Of a stretch of 50,839 nucleotides of DNA, positions 39,695-47,431 are shown piece by piece (position 1 is the first letter of the stretch; each line of letters opens with the position of its first letter). The notes under the pieces were generated by a model, which was not told where the DNA came from, made no database searches, and worked only from the letters and a program-made list of their open reading frames with translations. Source of the DNA: an uncultured Eubacteriales bacterium (GTDB taxonomy: Bacteria; Bacillota; Clostridia; Christensenellales; Borkfalkiaceae); NCBI GenBank assembly GCA_900545325.1, contig UQZE01000001.1:1-50839 (forward strand), read 5' to 3'. Position numbers and translations under genes: made by a program.

Positions 39695-41083
39695 ATGAAT
39701 AACAAAAAAATACCCACTAAAATATATCTGAGCGAAGAAGAGATGCCCAAGGCATGGATGAATATCCGCGCGGCGATGAAGGAAAAACACGATCCCTTTC
39801 TCAATCCCGCGACCTTAAAGCCCTGCACGGCGGAGGAGCTGTCCCGCGTGTTCTGCAGGGACGTGGTGGAACAGGAGCTCGACCAGGAAAACCTGTTTAT
39901 CCCCATTCCGCAGGAAATACGGGAATTTTACAAGATGTACCGCCCGTCGCCTTTGACGCGCGCCTATTTTCTGGAAAAACTGCTCGACACCCCCGCGGAA
40001 ATTTACTATAAATTCGAGGGGAACAATACGTCCGGCTCGCACAAGCTCAACAGCGCGGTCGCGCAGGCGTACTATGCTAAAAAGGAGGGGCTGACCTCGG
40101 TAACTACGGAAACGGGCGCGGGGCAGTGGGGCACGGCACTTTCCATGGCGTGCGCGTTTTTCGGGTTGGACCTCACGGTGTATATGGTCAAAGTGAGTTC
40201 CATGCAAAAACCGCACCGCCGCGAAGTCATGCGTACGTACGGCGCGAAAGTGGTCGCTTCTCCCTCGGATACGACCGAAGTCGGTAGAAAGATCCTCGCG
40301 GAGTTCCCCGAAACGGGCGGTTCGCTCGGCTGCGCCATCAGCGAGGCCGTGGAAAAGGCGGTCAACACGCCGAACTGCCGCTATCTGCTCGGCAGCGTGC
40401 TCGATCACGTCGTTTTGCACCAGTCGGTTATCGGTCTGGAAAGCAAGATCGCCATGGATAAATACAATATTGCGCCCGATATCGTCATCGGCTGCGCGGG
40501 CGGCGGCAGCAACCTGGGCGGATTGATCGCGCCCTTCATGGTCGATAAGATCAACGGCGAAAACGACATAGACTTTATCGCGGTCGAGCCCGCTTCCTGC
40601 CCGTCCATGACGCGCGGAAAATACGTATACGATTTCTGCGACACGGGCAAGACTACCCCGCTCGCGAGAATGTACACGCTCGGCAGCGGGTTTATGCCCA
40701 GTCCCAACCATGCGGGCGGACTGCGGTATCACGGCATGAGCCCGATCGTTTCCAAACTCTATCACGACGGGTATATGCGCGCCGTGTCCGTGGAACAGAC
40801 CGAAGTGTTCAAGGCGGCGGAAATGTTCGCCAAGGTAGAGGGCACGCTGCCCGCGCCAGAATCGGCGCACGCCATCAAAGTCGCCATCGACGAGGCGCTC
40901 AAATGCAAAAAGACGGGCGAGAAAAAGGTCATACTCTTCGGGCTTACGGGAACGGGGTATTTCGATATGACCGCTTACGGCGCGTATAACGACGGCGCCA
41001 TGAGCGATTATATCCCCACGGAGGCCGACCTCGAAAGGGGATTCGCTTCCTTCCCCGACATACCCCAGAATAAAAATTGTTAA
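39695..41083 (+). CDS. TrpB2-type tryptophan synthase beta chain
   Basis: The 462-residue PLP enzyme belongs to the TrpB2 group, which has a long N-terminal extension compared with about 400 residues in TrpB1. The PLP lysine is in GNNTSGSHKLNSAVAQAYYA (about 109-128, SHKLN), followed by ETGAGQWGTALSMACAFFGL, the phosphate loop CAGGGSNLGG and HAGGLRYHG. It likely makes tryptophan from indole and serine; as no trpA or other trp gene is here, indole salvage is an inference. ATG 39695 follows AAAGGAG. Confidence 0.93.
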   Translation: MNNKKIPTKIYLSEEEMPKAWMNIRAAMKEKHDPFLNPATLKPCTAEELSRVFCRDVVEQELDQENLFIPIPQEIREFYKMYRPSPLTRAYFLEKLLDTPAEIYYKFEGNNTSGSHKLNSAVAQAYYAKKEGLTSVTTETGAGQWGTALSMACAFFGLDLTVYMVKVSSMQKPHRREVMRTYGAKVVASPSDTTEVGRKILAEFPETGGSLGCAISEAVEKAVNTPNCRYLLGSVLDHVVLHQSVIGLESKIAMDKYNIAPDIVIGCAGGGSNLGGLIAPFMVDKINGENDIDFIAVEPASCPSMTRGKYVYDFCDTGKTTPLARMYTLGSGFMPSPNHAGGLRYHGMSPIVSKLYHDGYMRAVSVEQTEVFKAAEMFAKVEGTLPAPESAHAIKVAIDEALKCKKTGEKKVILFGLTGTGYFDMTAYGAYNDGAMSDYIPTEADLERGFASFPDIPQNKNC

Positions 41084-41089
41084 GGGCCG

Positions 41090-41128
41090 AACGCCCCGCC
41101 GCAGATCGCGGCGGGGCGTTTTTATTTA
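41090..41128 (+). terminator. trpB2 terminator
   Basis: AACGCCCCGCCGC and GCGGCGGGGCGTT pair over AGATC and run into TTTTTATTT. Confidence 0.92.
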
Positions 41129-41134
41129 AAACGC

Positions 41135-41195
41135 TTGACAACGCTATCCCGCAGGTGTTATCATAAGTATGAAAAGTAAGAAATTTCTTACTTTT
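41135..41195 (+). promoter_or_regulatory. Promoter and 24-bp palindrome before the AbrB-ABC operon
   Basis: TTGACA (41135-41140), 18 bases, TATCAT (41159-41164). A perfect 24-base palindrome, AAAAGTAAGAAATTTCTTACTTTT (shown here as two 12-base arms around position 41183), covers 41172-41195, right at the expected start of transcription and just before the AGGAGG ribosome site. It is a likely operator. Confidence 0.65.
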
Positions 41196-41209
41196 AGGAG
41201 GTTTGTAAA

Positions 41210-41437
41210 ATGACAAATAAATTTCCTGAAGGGAAATTCATGGCTACTGTCAAGGTGGGGCCGAAAGGGCAGATCGTGATACCGAAGGAGGCGCGCGAGA
41301 TGTTCGGCCTTAAGGCGGGGGACGCGCTTTTGTTCCTCGCGGACAAGGGGCAGGGAATCGCGATCCAGCCCTTCGAATACGCCGAAAACTTTTTTAAGGA
41401 AGTTTATAAGATCAAGAAAGAGGATGAAAAGGAATGA
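41210..41437 (+). CDS. AbrB/SpoVT-type transcriptional regulator
   Basis: The 75-residue protein is a swapped-hairpin AbrB-type DNA-binding domain: ATVKVGPKGQIVIPKEAREM (about 12-31) and FGLKAGDALLFLADKGQGIA. It should act as a dimer, probably on the palindrome overlapping its own promoter. ATG 41210 follows AGGAGG at 8 bases; the internal ATG 41240 would give the bare domain. The stop overlaps the ATPase start (ATGA), so repressor and exporter are translationally coupled. Confidence 0.92.
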   Translation: MTNKFPEGKFMATVKVGPKGQIVIPKEAREMFGLKAGDALLFLADKGQGIAIQPFEYAENFFKEVYKIKKEDEKE

Positions 41438-42297
41438 ACGCGCTCGAAGTTACGGGGCTTTGCAAAAAATACCCCAAATTTACGCTGGACAACGTGAGTT
41501 TTTCCGTGGGCGAGGGGCGCGTGTGCGGTCTGATCGGCAGAAACGGCGCGGGTAAGAGCACTACGCTCAAAGCGATCATGCGGCTTATCGCCGCGGAGGG
41601 GCGGGTAAAGGTATTCGGCCGCGACTTCGCCGCGGAGGAAGCCGCCGTCAAGTCGGATATCGGCTTTGTCGGCGGCGGGTTCGGCTTTTATCCCCTTAAA
41701 AAGATAAAGGCCGTCAGCAAGGCGTTCGCCTCGTTTTACCCGAACTGGAACGAAGGCACGTATCGGAAATATCTTTCGGATTTCGGTATAGACGAAGAAA
41801 AAAAGCCCTCCGAGCTTTCCGAGGGCATGAAGGTGAAGTATTCCCTCGCGCTTGCGCTGTCGCACGGCGCGCGGCTGCTCGTCATGGACGAACCGACCAG
41901 CGGGCTGGATCCGCTCTCGCGCGAAGAATTCTGCGATATCGTACTGGAACTCACGCGGGAAAACGGGGTGAGCGTGCTTTTTTCCACGCACATCACCTCC
42001 GACCTCATGCGGGTGGCGGACGACGTGGTTTATATTTCGGAGGGGCGCGTCCTCACCGAAAGTCCGCTTGCCGGCCTGCTGGGCGCGTACGATAAAGTTA
42101 CGTTCGCTTCCGCCGCAGATGCCGCAAGATGCGGCTGCGTAATCGGCCTGAAAACCGTGAAAGAAGGCGCGGAGGGGCTGGTGCGCCGCGGCTGCGCGGC
42201 GGAGGGGGCGCTGAGATGCGAAAATGCAGACCTCGACGCCGTGATGATCCATCTCGAAACCGAAAAAAAGGGGGTGCGTCATGCTGAAACTCATTAA
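41434..42297 (+). CDS. ABC transporter ATP-binding protein (YtrB-like)
   Basis: The 287-residue ATPase has Walker A GRNGAGKST (about 36-44), a Q-loop replaced by VGGGFGFYP, a signature LSEGMKVKYSLALAL (about 128-142, LSEGM being usual in this group), Walker B LLVMDEPTSGLDPLS and the H-loop STHITSD. This is the exporter-type group seen in ytr/bacitracin-like operons, usually with a GntR regulator. It overlaps the permease gene by 17 bases. Substrate unknown. Confidence 0.92.
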   Translation: MNALEVTGLCKKYPKFTLDNVSFSVGEGRVCGLIGRNGAGKSTTLKAIMRLIAAEGRVKVFGRDFAAEEAAVKSDIGFVGGGFGFYPLKKIKAVSKAFASFYPNWNEGTYRKYLSDFGIDEEKKPSELSEGMKVKYSLALALSHGARLLVMDEPTSGLDPLSREEFCDIVLELTRENGVSVLFSTHITSDLMRVADDVVYISEGRVLTESPLAGLLGAYDKVTFASAADAARCGCVIGLKTVKEGAEGLVRRGCAAEGALRCENADLDAVMIHLETEKKGVRHAETH

Positions 42298-42928
42298 AAA
42301 GGAATTCGCGCTGGCGCTCCATCCCACCTGCGTCGTCTTCCTCTTTTTCGCGGCCTTCGTATTCATTCCGAACTACCCGTACGAGGTCATGTTTTTCTTT
42401 TCCGCGCTGGCGGCGTACTTCGTATGCCTGACGGGGCGCGAAAACAAAGATCTGTGCTTTACCTGCGCCCTGCCCGTCGAAAAGAAGAGCGTCGCGCTCG
42501 CGCGCGTGCTGTTTTTCGTCATACTGCAGCTGGCGCTGGTGCTGCTGTGCGCTCTCTTTTCCGCGGTGAAAACGGCGTTTCTCGATATGCCGAACGCCGC
42601 TGGCATGGAGGCGAACGCCGTGCTCGCGGCAAACGGGCTGGTCATGCTCGGCATATTCAACGCCGTCTTTTTCCCGCCGTATTTCCGCGAACCCGAAAAG
42701 ATCGGCAAGCCGTTCGTGATCGGCGCTGTCGCCTTGTTTTTGTTCGTCGCCGCCGTTACGGCCTGCTGTTTCGCGGTGCCTTTCGTGCGCGACGTATTGG
42801 ATACGCCCGATCCCGAACATTTCGGCGCGAAACTCATATATCTCGCTGCGGCCGCGCTGATTTACGCCGCATTGACGTCCTTCTCCGCGCTCCGCTCCAT
42901 GAAGAATTTCGAAAAGACGGATCTTTAA
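42281..42928 (+). CDS. ABC-2 type permease
   Basis: The 215-residue membrane protein starts MLKLIKKEFALALHPTCVVF and has about six hydrophobic helices (about 16-30, 35-50, 76-96, 114-130, 145-170, 185-205), fitting the ABC2_membrane_5 family. A coupling segment GRENKDLCFTCALPVEKKSVALAR (shortened: RENKDL..LPVEKKSV) resembles the LPxxR/K loop of this family. It pairs with the preceding ATPase. Confidence 0.85.
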   Translation: MLKLIKKEFALALHPTCVVFLFFAAFVFIPNYPYEVMFFFSALAAYFVCLTGRENKDLCFTCALPVEKKSVALARVLFFVILQLALVLLCALFSAVKTAFLDMPNAAGMEANAVLAANGLVMLGIFNAVFFPPYFREPEKIGKPFVIGAVALFLFVAAVTACCFAVPFVRDVLDTPDPEHFGAKLIYLAAAALIYAALTSFSALRSMKNFEKTDL

Positions 42929-42933
42929 AACGA

Positions 42934-42970
42934 TCGAACCCCGCCGCAATCCAGCGGCGGGGTTTTTTAT
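42934..42970. terminator. Bidirectional terminator
   Basis: AACCCCGCCGC and GCGGCGGGGTT pair over AATCCA, with T tracts, between the permease and the convergent gene at 42975. Confidence 0.92.
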
Positions 42971-42974
42971 GTAT

Positions 42975-44045
42975 TTACGGCTTTATCACGCATTCGCCCG
43001 TTTTCGCGTCCTGAAAGAGCATCCAGAATCCGTCGCCCTTCATCTCGAAGATGGAAAGGGGGATAAAGGTGCAGTAGCCCGCAAGCTCTTTCGGGGGATA
43101 GGGCGAATATTTCGCGGGCACGCCGTAACATATGTACTTCGGTCGCCCCTTTTCCTCCGTCAGCCCCACGAGGTAATAGTTGCTTTTATAATCTATCTTT
43201 ACCCAGCGGCTGTTCGGAATGGTCGCTTTCAGGCAGTCCTCCTCCGGATATTCGGCAAATATCTTGTCGAGTTCGTCCTTGACCGTCAGGTAGTAGTCGC
43301 CCTGGAAGCTTTTGCCGAAAGCAGCGTGGAGATCATTTTCGCGCCCCGCCGTTTCTTCTTTTTTTCCGCCGTCTTCATTCTGGCTTTGAGAATGAGTATC
43401 GTCATCGAATTGATATACGCTTTGTTCATCTTTTCCTTCTTCCTTTATTTTCAGCGCGTCGACGTCCGCGTCTTCGCTTAAATAGTAATTTTCCGTCGCC
43501 ACGGCGAGATCGTCGTATACGGGCGGCGTTTCCGGAATCACGGATACGTCCTCCGCGTTTTCCTCTTCCGGCGGCGCGCTTTGCGCGGCGTTTACTTCCG
43601 CTTTTTCCGCAATATTCTGTTTCGTCTCCTCCGCAGCAGGAGGTTTTTTGCGCGGCGCCGCCTGCGTGTAACTCTCATTCAAAAACTCCGTAAGCCGTTC
43701 AGGCCGATATTCAAGTTCGCCCGCGCCGCAGGCCACGGGCACGGTGTTTTCGCCCATATAGGCGATCATGCAGACGAACCCGCCGCGGCGTATGTCCGCA
43801 TCGTACCGTTTGGAAAAGGAAAAGGGGGAAGGCCCCAGATCTTCCGCGTACATCTTGCCGTCGGGAAAGAGGATGACCGCGCGGTAGCCGCCCTCGGTTA
43901 CTGCCGCGAAATTGATAAGCGAAAGGTTGATTTCCGTTACGGAATCGGATTGCTCCGCCCGCGCGATGCCGCTCAGCGGCCTCCCGTTTACGGAAAAACC
44001 GGGCGCGAGTTCTTTCAGTATCAGAAATTTTTTTGCATAAGCCAT
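42975..44045 (-). CDS. Conserved Clostridial protein of unknown function
   Basis: The 356-residue protein has a structured N-terminal domain (about 1-120, FLILKELAPGFSVNGRPLSG and VILFPDGKMYAEDLG), a disordered acidic linker (about 130-245) and a C-terminal domain (about 245-356) with IPNSRWVKIDYKSNYYLVGL, PKYICYGVPAKYSPYPPKEL and GDGFWMLFQDAKTGE. From memory the C-terminal module is widespread in Clostridia without a known role. No signal peptide or membrane helix is seen. Its upstream gap is shared with pckG. Confidence 0.7.
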   Translation of the reverse strand: MAYAKKFLILKELAPGFSVNGRPLSGIARAEQSDSVTEINLSLINFAAVTEGGYRAVILFPDGKMYAEDLGPSPFSFSKRYDADIRRGGFVCMIAYMGENTVPVACGAGELEYRPERLTEFLNESYTQAAPRKKPPAAEETKQNIAEKAEVNAAQSAPPEEENAEDVSVIPETPPVYDDLAVATENYYLSEDADVDALKIKEEGKDEQSVYQFDDDTHSQSQNEDGGKKEETAGRENDLHAAFGKSFQGDYYLTVKDELDKIFAEYPEEDCLKATIPNSRWVKIDYKSNYYLVGLTEEKGRPKYICYGVPAKYSPYPPKELAGYCTFIPLSIFEMKGDGFWMLFQDAKTGECVIKP

Positions 44046-44386
44046 ATATTTTCCCCGAAACTTCTTTCCTTATTATTTTAATATATGTTCCTATTAAATA
44101 TATATGATAATCGGGGCGTAAAAATCATGAAAAAACTTCTTTTATGTCGAAAAAAGCAAAATCTTTCCCGCGCGTGAGAAAAAAACTTTACATTTGACTT
44201 TTTACGTGTTATAATGCAAACTGAGAAACGATAGGATATTGTTCGGGAGGACTTCCGAAATGCCCCCGTTTCGCCGCCTTTTTATATTTTTGGGTATAAA
44301 ATAGGCTCGTTGCGGTTCACAAAAGGAAACTTTGCGCAAACCGCGCCCGAAATCGTCAGAAAAAATTTTAATAGAGGAGAAAGATT
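44046..44386. other. Divergent gap and long pckG leader
   Basis: The gap holds an 0A-box match TGTCGAA (44145-44151), the pckG promoter (44187-44215) and a leader of about 165 bases with the GGGAGGACTTCC and CCCCCGTTTCGCC segments. No known riboswitch was recognised and no gene is seen. Confidence 0.5.
44187..44215 (+). promoter_or_regulatory. pckG promoter
   Basis: TTTACA (44187-44192), 17 bases, TATAAT (44210-44215). Confidence 0.75.
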
Positions 44387-46162
44387 ATGACAAGCAACAA
44401 AAAAGTATTGGCATTTATCGAAGAGACCAAGGCTTTGTGCGATCCCAAAGAAGTCGTTTGGGTAGACGGAAGCGAAAAACAGCTCGACGCTTTCAGAAAG
44501 CAGGCTGTTGAAGAGGGTATCCTCATCAAACTCAACGAGGAACTTCTGCCCGGCTGCTATCTGCACCGCACCACGCAGAACGACGTTGCGAGAGTGGAAG
44601 GCAGAACCTTTATCTGCTCCAAGAATAAGGACGATTCTTCGCCCATCAACAACTGGATGGAAACGAACGAAGCGTATGATATGCTCAAAAAACTGTTCAA
44701 GGGCTGCATGAAGGGCAGAACGCTCTACGTCATTCCCTATTCGATGGGCGCCGTGGGCTCCAAGTTCTCCAAGATCGGCATCGAGCTTACCGACTCCATC
44801 TACGTCGTGCTCAACATGGCCATCATGACGAGAGTCGGCCAGAAAGTTCTCGACGTTCTCGGCGACGGCGATTTCGTAAAAGGCCTGCACTCCTATGCGG
44901 AGCTTTCGGAAGAGAAGAGATACATCTGCCACTTCCCGGAAGACAACACCATCATTTCCATCAACTCCAACTACGGCGGCAACGTGCTGCTCGGCAAAAA
45001 GTGCTTTGCGCTCAGAATCGCTTCGTATCTCGGCAAGACCGAAGGTTGGATGGCCGAACACATGCTCATTCTCGGCGTGGAATATCCCAACGGCGAAACG
45101 AAATATATCGCCGCCGCGTTCCCGTCGGCTTGCGGCAAGACCAACCTCGCAATGCTCATTCCGCCCGAAATTTACAGAAAGAAGGGCTATAAAGTCTGGT
45201 GCGTCGGCGACGATATCGCCTGGATCAGAGTGGGTGAGGACGGCAGGCTGTACGCCGTTAACCCGGAAAACGGTTTCTTCGGCGTAGCTCCCGGCACGAA
45301 CGAAAAATCCAATCCCAACGCGCTGCACACCACGCAGAAAGGCACGATCTTCACGAACGTCGCTTACAATGCGGATAACAACACCGTTTGGTGGGAAGGC
45401 CTCGACAAGAATCCTCCCAAGAACGGCATAGACTGGAAGGGCAACCCCTGGAACGGCGATACGAAGGACGCGGACGGCAAACCCGTCAAAGGCGCGCACC
45501 CGAACAGCAGATTTACGGCTCCCGCCGTCAACTGCCCCTGCCTGTCCAAGGAATTCGAAAACCCCAACGGCGTGCCTCTGTCCGCCATCGTATTCGGCGG
45601 CAGAAGAGCCAAGACCGCTCCGCTGGTTTATCAGTCCACTTCGTGGGATAACGGCGTGTTCGTCGGTTCCTCCATGGCCAGCGAAACGACGGCCGCGGCT
45701 GTCGGCGCCGTCGGCGTAGTCAGAAGGGATCCCATGGCTATGCGTCCGTTCGTCGGCTACAACATGGGCGATTATTTCGCACACTGGATCGAAATGGGCA
45801 AAAAGGTCAAGAATCCGCCCAAAATCTTCAACGTCAACTGGTTCAGAACGGATGACGAAGGACACTTCATCTGGCCGGGCTTCGGCGACAACATGAGAGT
45901 GCTCGACTGGATCCTCGCGCGCTGCGAAGATAAAGTCGACGCCGTTGAAACGCCGATCGGCTACGTTCCCAAGGCGGAAGACATCAATATCGAAGGCCTC
46001 GACGGCATCACGGTGGACACCATCAAGGGCCTGCTCGAAATCGACAAGGAAACCTGGAAACAGGAAGCGGACGGCATCGAAAGCTTCTACGGCGAACTCA
46101 CGAGAGTGCCGCAGGAACTCAAAGATCAGCTTGCCAACCTCAAAGCGAAACTCAACGCGTAA
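44387..46162 (+). CDS. pckG: Phosphoenolpyruvate carboxykinase (GTP)
   Basis: The 591-residue enzyme interconverts oxaloacetate and PEP with GTP/GDP. It carries the GTP-type P-loop with the reactive Cys, FPSACGKTNLAML (about 246-258), the GDDIAWIR kinase-2 segment, NPENGFFGVAPGTN near 291-304, and NCPCLSKEFENPNGVPLSAI near 385. In fermenters the enzyme often fixes CO2 in the PEP-to-oxaloacetate direction, or serves gluconeogenesis. ATG 44387 follows GAGGAGA. Confidence 0.96.
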   Translation: MTSNKKVLAFIEETKALCDPKEVVWVDGSEKQLDAFRKQAVEEGILIKLNEELLPGCYLHRTTQNDVARVEGRTFICSKNKDDSSPINNWMETNEAYDMLKKLFKGCMKGRTLYVIPYSMGAVGSKFSKIGIELTDSIYVVLNMAIMTRVGQKVLDVLGDGDFVKGLHSYAELSEEKRYICHFPEDNTIISINSNYGGNVLLGKKCFALRIASYLGKTEGWMAEHMLILGVEYPNGETKYIAAAFPSACGKTNLAMLIPPEIYRKKGYKVWCVGDDIAWIRVGEDGRLYAVNPENGFFGVAPGTNEKSNPNALHTTQKGTIFTNVAYNADNNTVWWEGLDKNPPKNGIDWKGNPWNGDTKDADGKPVKGAHPNSRFTAPAVNCPCLSKEFENPNGVPLSAIVFGGRRAKTAPLVYQSTSWDNGVFVGSSMASETTAAAVGAVGVVRRDPMAMRPFVGYNMGDYFAHWIEMGKKVKNPPKIFNVNWFRTDDEGHFIWPGFGDNMRVLDWILARCEDKVDAVETPIGYVPKAEDINIEGLDGITVDTIKGLLEIDKETWKQEADGIESFYGELTRVPQELKDQLANLKAKLNA

Positions 46163-46171
46163 TCGCCGCGT

Positions 46172-46208
46172 TGCCCCGTTCGGGAATTTCCCGAACGGGG
46201 TTTTTGTT
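46172..46208 (+). terminator. pckG terminator
   Basis: CCCCGTTCGGGAA and TTCCCGAACGGGG form a perfect stem followed by TTTTTG. Confidence 0.92.
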
Positions 46209-46240
46209 TTAACGAAAATACGGTTTCTTTCATTTAAATA

Positions 46241-46269
46241 TTTACATTGTCGGAAAAACAGGCTATAAT
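46241..46269 (+). promoter_or_regulatory. Promoter of the dehydrogenase gene
   Basis: TTTACA (46241-46246), 17 bases, TATAAT (46264-46269), close to the GGAGG ribosome site. Confidence 0.8.
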
Positions 46270-46287
46270 GAAAGCGGAGGAACAGGA

Positions 46288-47298
46288 ATGATTGCATATA
46301 TGTATATCAAAAACGGAGAATTTGCGCTTACGGAAAAACCGAAACCCGCCCTCGCGCAGGAACGCGACGCCGTGGTAAAGGTAACGCTGGCGAGCATATG
46401 CACCAGCGATCTTCATATAAAACACGGCAGCGTACCCCGCGCGGTGCCGGGCGTTACCGTCGGACACGAAATGGTCGGCGTGGTGGAGGAAACGGGTTCC
46501 GCCGTAAAAAACGTGCGGAAAGGCGACCGCGTTGCCGTCAATGTGGAAACTTTCTGCGGAAACTGTTTTTTCTGCAAGAACGGTTTCGTGAACAACTGCA
46601 CGGACGAAAACGGCGGCTGGGCGCTCGGCTGCAGGATCGACGGCGGCCAGGCGGAATACGTGAGGGTGCCTTTTGCCGATACGGGATTAAGCAAAATACC
46701 CGACGGCGTAAGCGACGAACAGGCGCTGTTTGCGGGCGATATCCTCGCAACGGGCTATTGGGCGGCGAAAATTGCCGACATTTCGCAAAACGACACCGTG
46801 CTGATCATCGGCGCTGGGCCGACGGGAATATGTACCCTGCTTTGCGCACGGCTGAAAAATCCGTCGCGCATCATAGTTTGCGAAAAGGACAAGGATCGCG
46901 CCGCATTCGTAAAAAAGCATTATCCCGACGTACTGCTCGCCGCGCCCGAAAACGCGGAAGATTTTGTAAAGGCGAACAGCGCGCACGGCGGCGCGGATGT
47001 CGTGTTTGAGGTTGCGGGAACGGAGGAAACGTTCGGTTTGGCGTGGAAATGCGCGCGTCCCAACGCCGCGGTGGTGATCGTCGCGCTGTACGACCGCCCG
47101 CAGGTATTGCCTCTGCCCGATATGTACGGCAAAAATCTCACCTTTAAAACAGGCGGCGTTGACGGGTGCGACTGCGGCGAGATACTGCGCCTCATAGCGG
47201 AAGGAAAAATCGATACGGTACCGCTTATCACGCATACGTATCCGCTGAAAGAGATGAAAAGGCGTATGATTTGTTTGAAAAGAAACTTGACGGCGTGA
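46288..47298 (+). CDS. Zinc-dependent alcohol dehydrogenase-like protein with frameshifted C-terminus
   Basis: The 336-residue medium-chain dehydrogenase has catalytic zinc ligands in ASICTSDLH (Cys about 38) and VGHEMVG (His-Glu about 60), the structural zinc Cys4 loop CGNCFFCKNGFVNNC (about 91-105), and the NAD(P) motif IIGAGPTG (about 172-179). Relatives act on polyols, sorbitol or threonine; the substrate is unclear. The last 14 codons (KRRMICLKRNLTA) do not look like the family. From 47253 another frame encodes EKAYDLFEKKLDGVMKIAVR and stops at 47319-47321, the normal ending, so one base was lost near 47251-47258. The enzyme may still fold. Confidence 0.88.
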   Translation: MIAYMYIKNGEFALTEKPKPALAQERDAVVKVTLASICTSDLHIKHGSVPRAVPGVTVGHEMVGVVEETGSAVKNVRKGDRVAVNVETFCGNCFFCKNGFVNNCTDENGGWALGCRIDGGQAEYVRVPFADTGLSKIPDGVSDEQALFAGDILATGYWAAKIADISQNDTVLIIGAGPTGICTLLCARLKNPSRIIVCEKDKDRAAFVKKHYPDVLLAAPENAEDFVKANSAHGGADVVFEVAGTEETFGLAWKCARPNAAVVIVALYDRPQVLPLPDMYGKNLTFKTGGVDGCDCGEILRLIAEGKIDTVPLITHTYPLKEMKRRMICLKRNLTA

Positions 47299-47431
47299 TG
47301 AAAATCGCCGTAAGAATATAAACGGATAGATGCGCGGCTGCTTTATTCGATTGTAGCATATAAGCTGATCGTTCTTAACTTCGCGGCGTTTGAAAATATA
47401 TTTGATAATTTGAGCAGCAAGGGAGATAAAA
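47299..47431 (+). other. Gap before the AraC gene
   Basis: The first 23 bases are the displaced 3' end of the dehydrogenase reading frame. The rest becomes AT-rich and holds the GGGAGA ribosome site before GTG 47432; no clear promoter or terminator was found. Confidence 0.4.
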
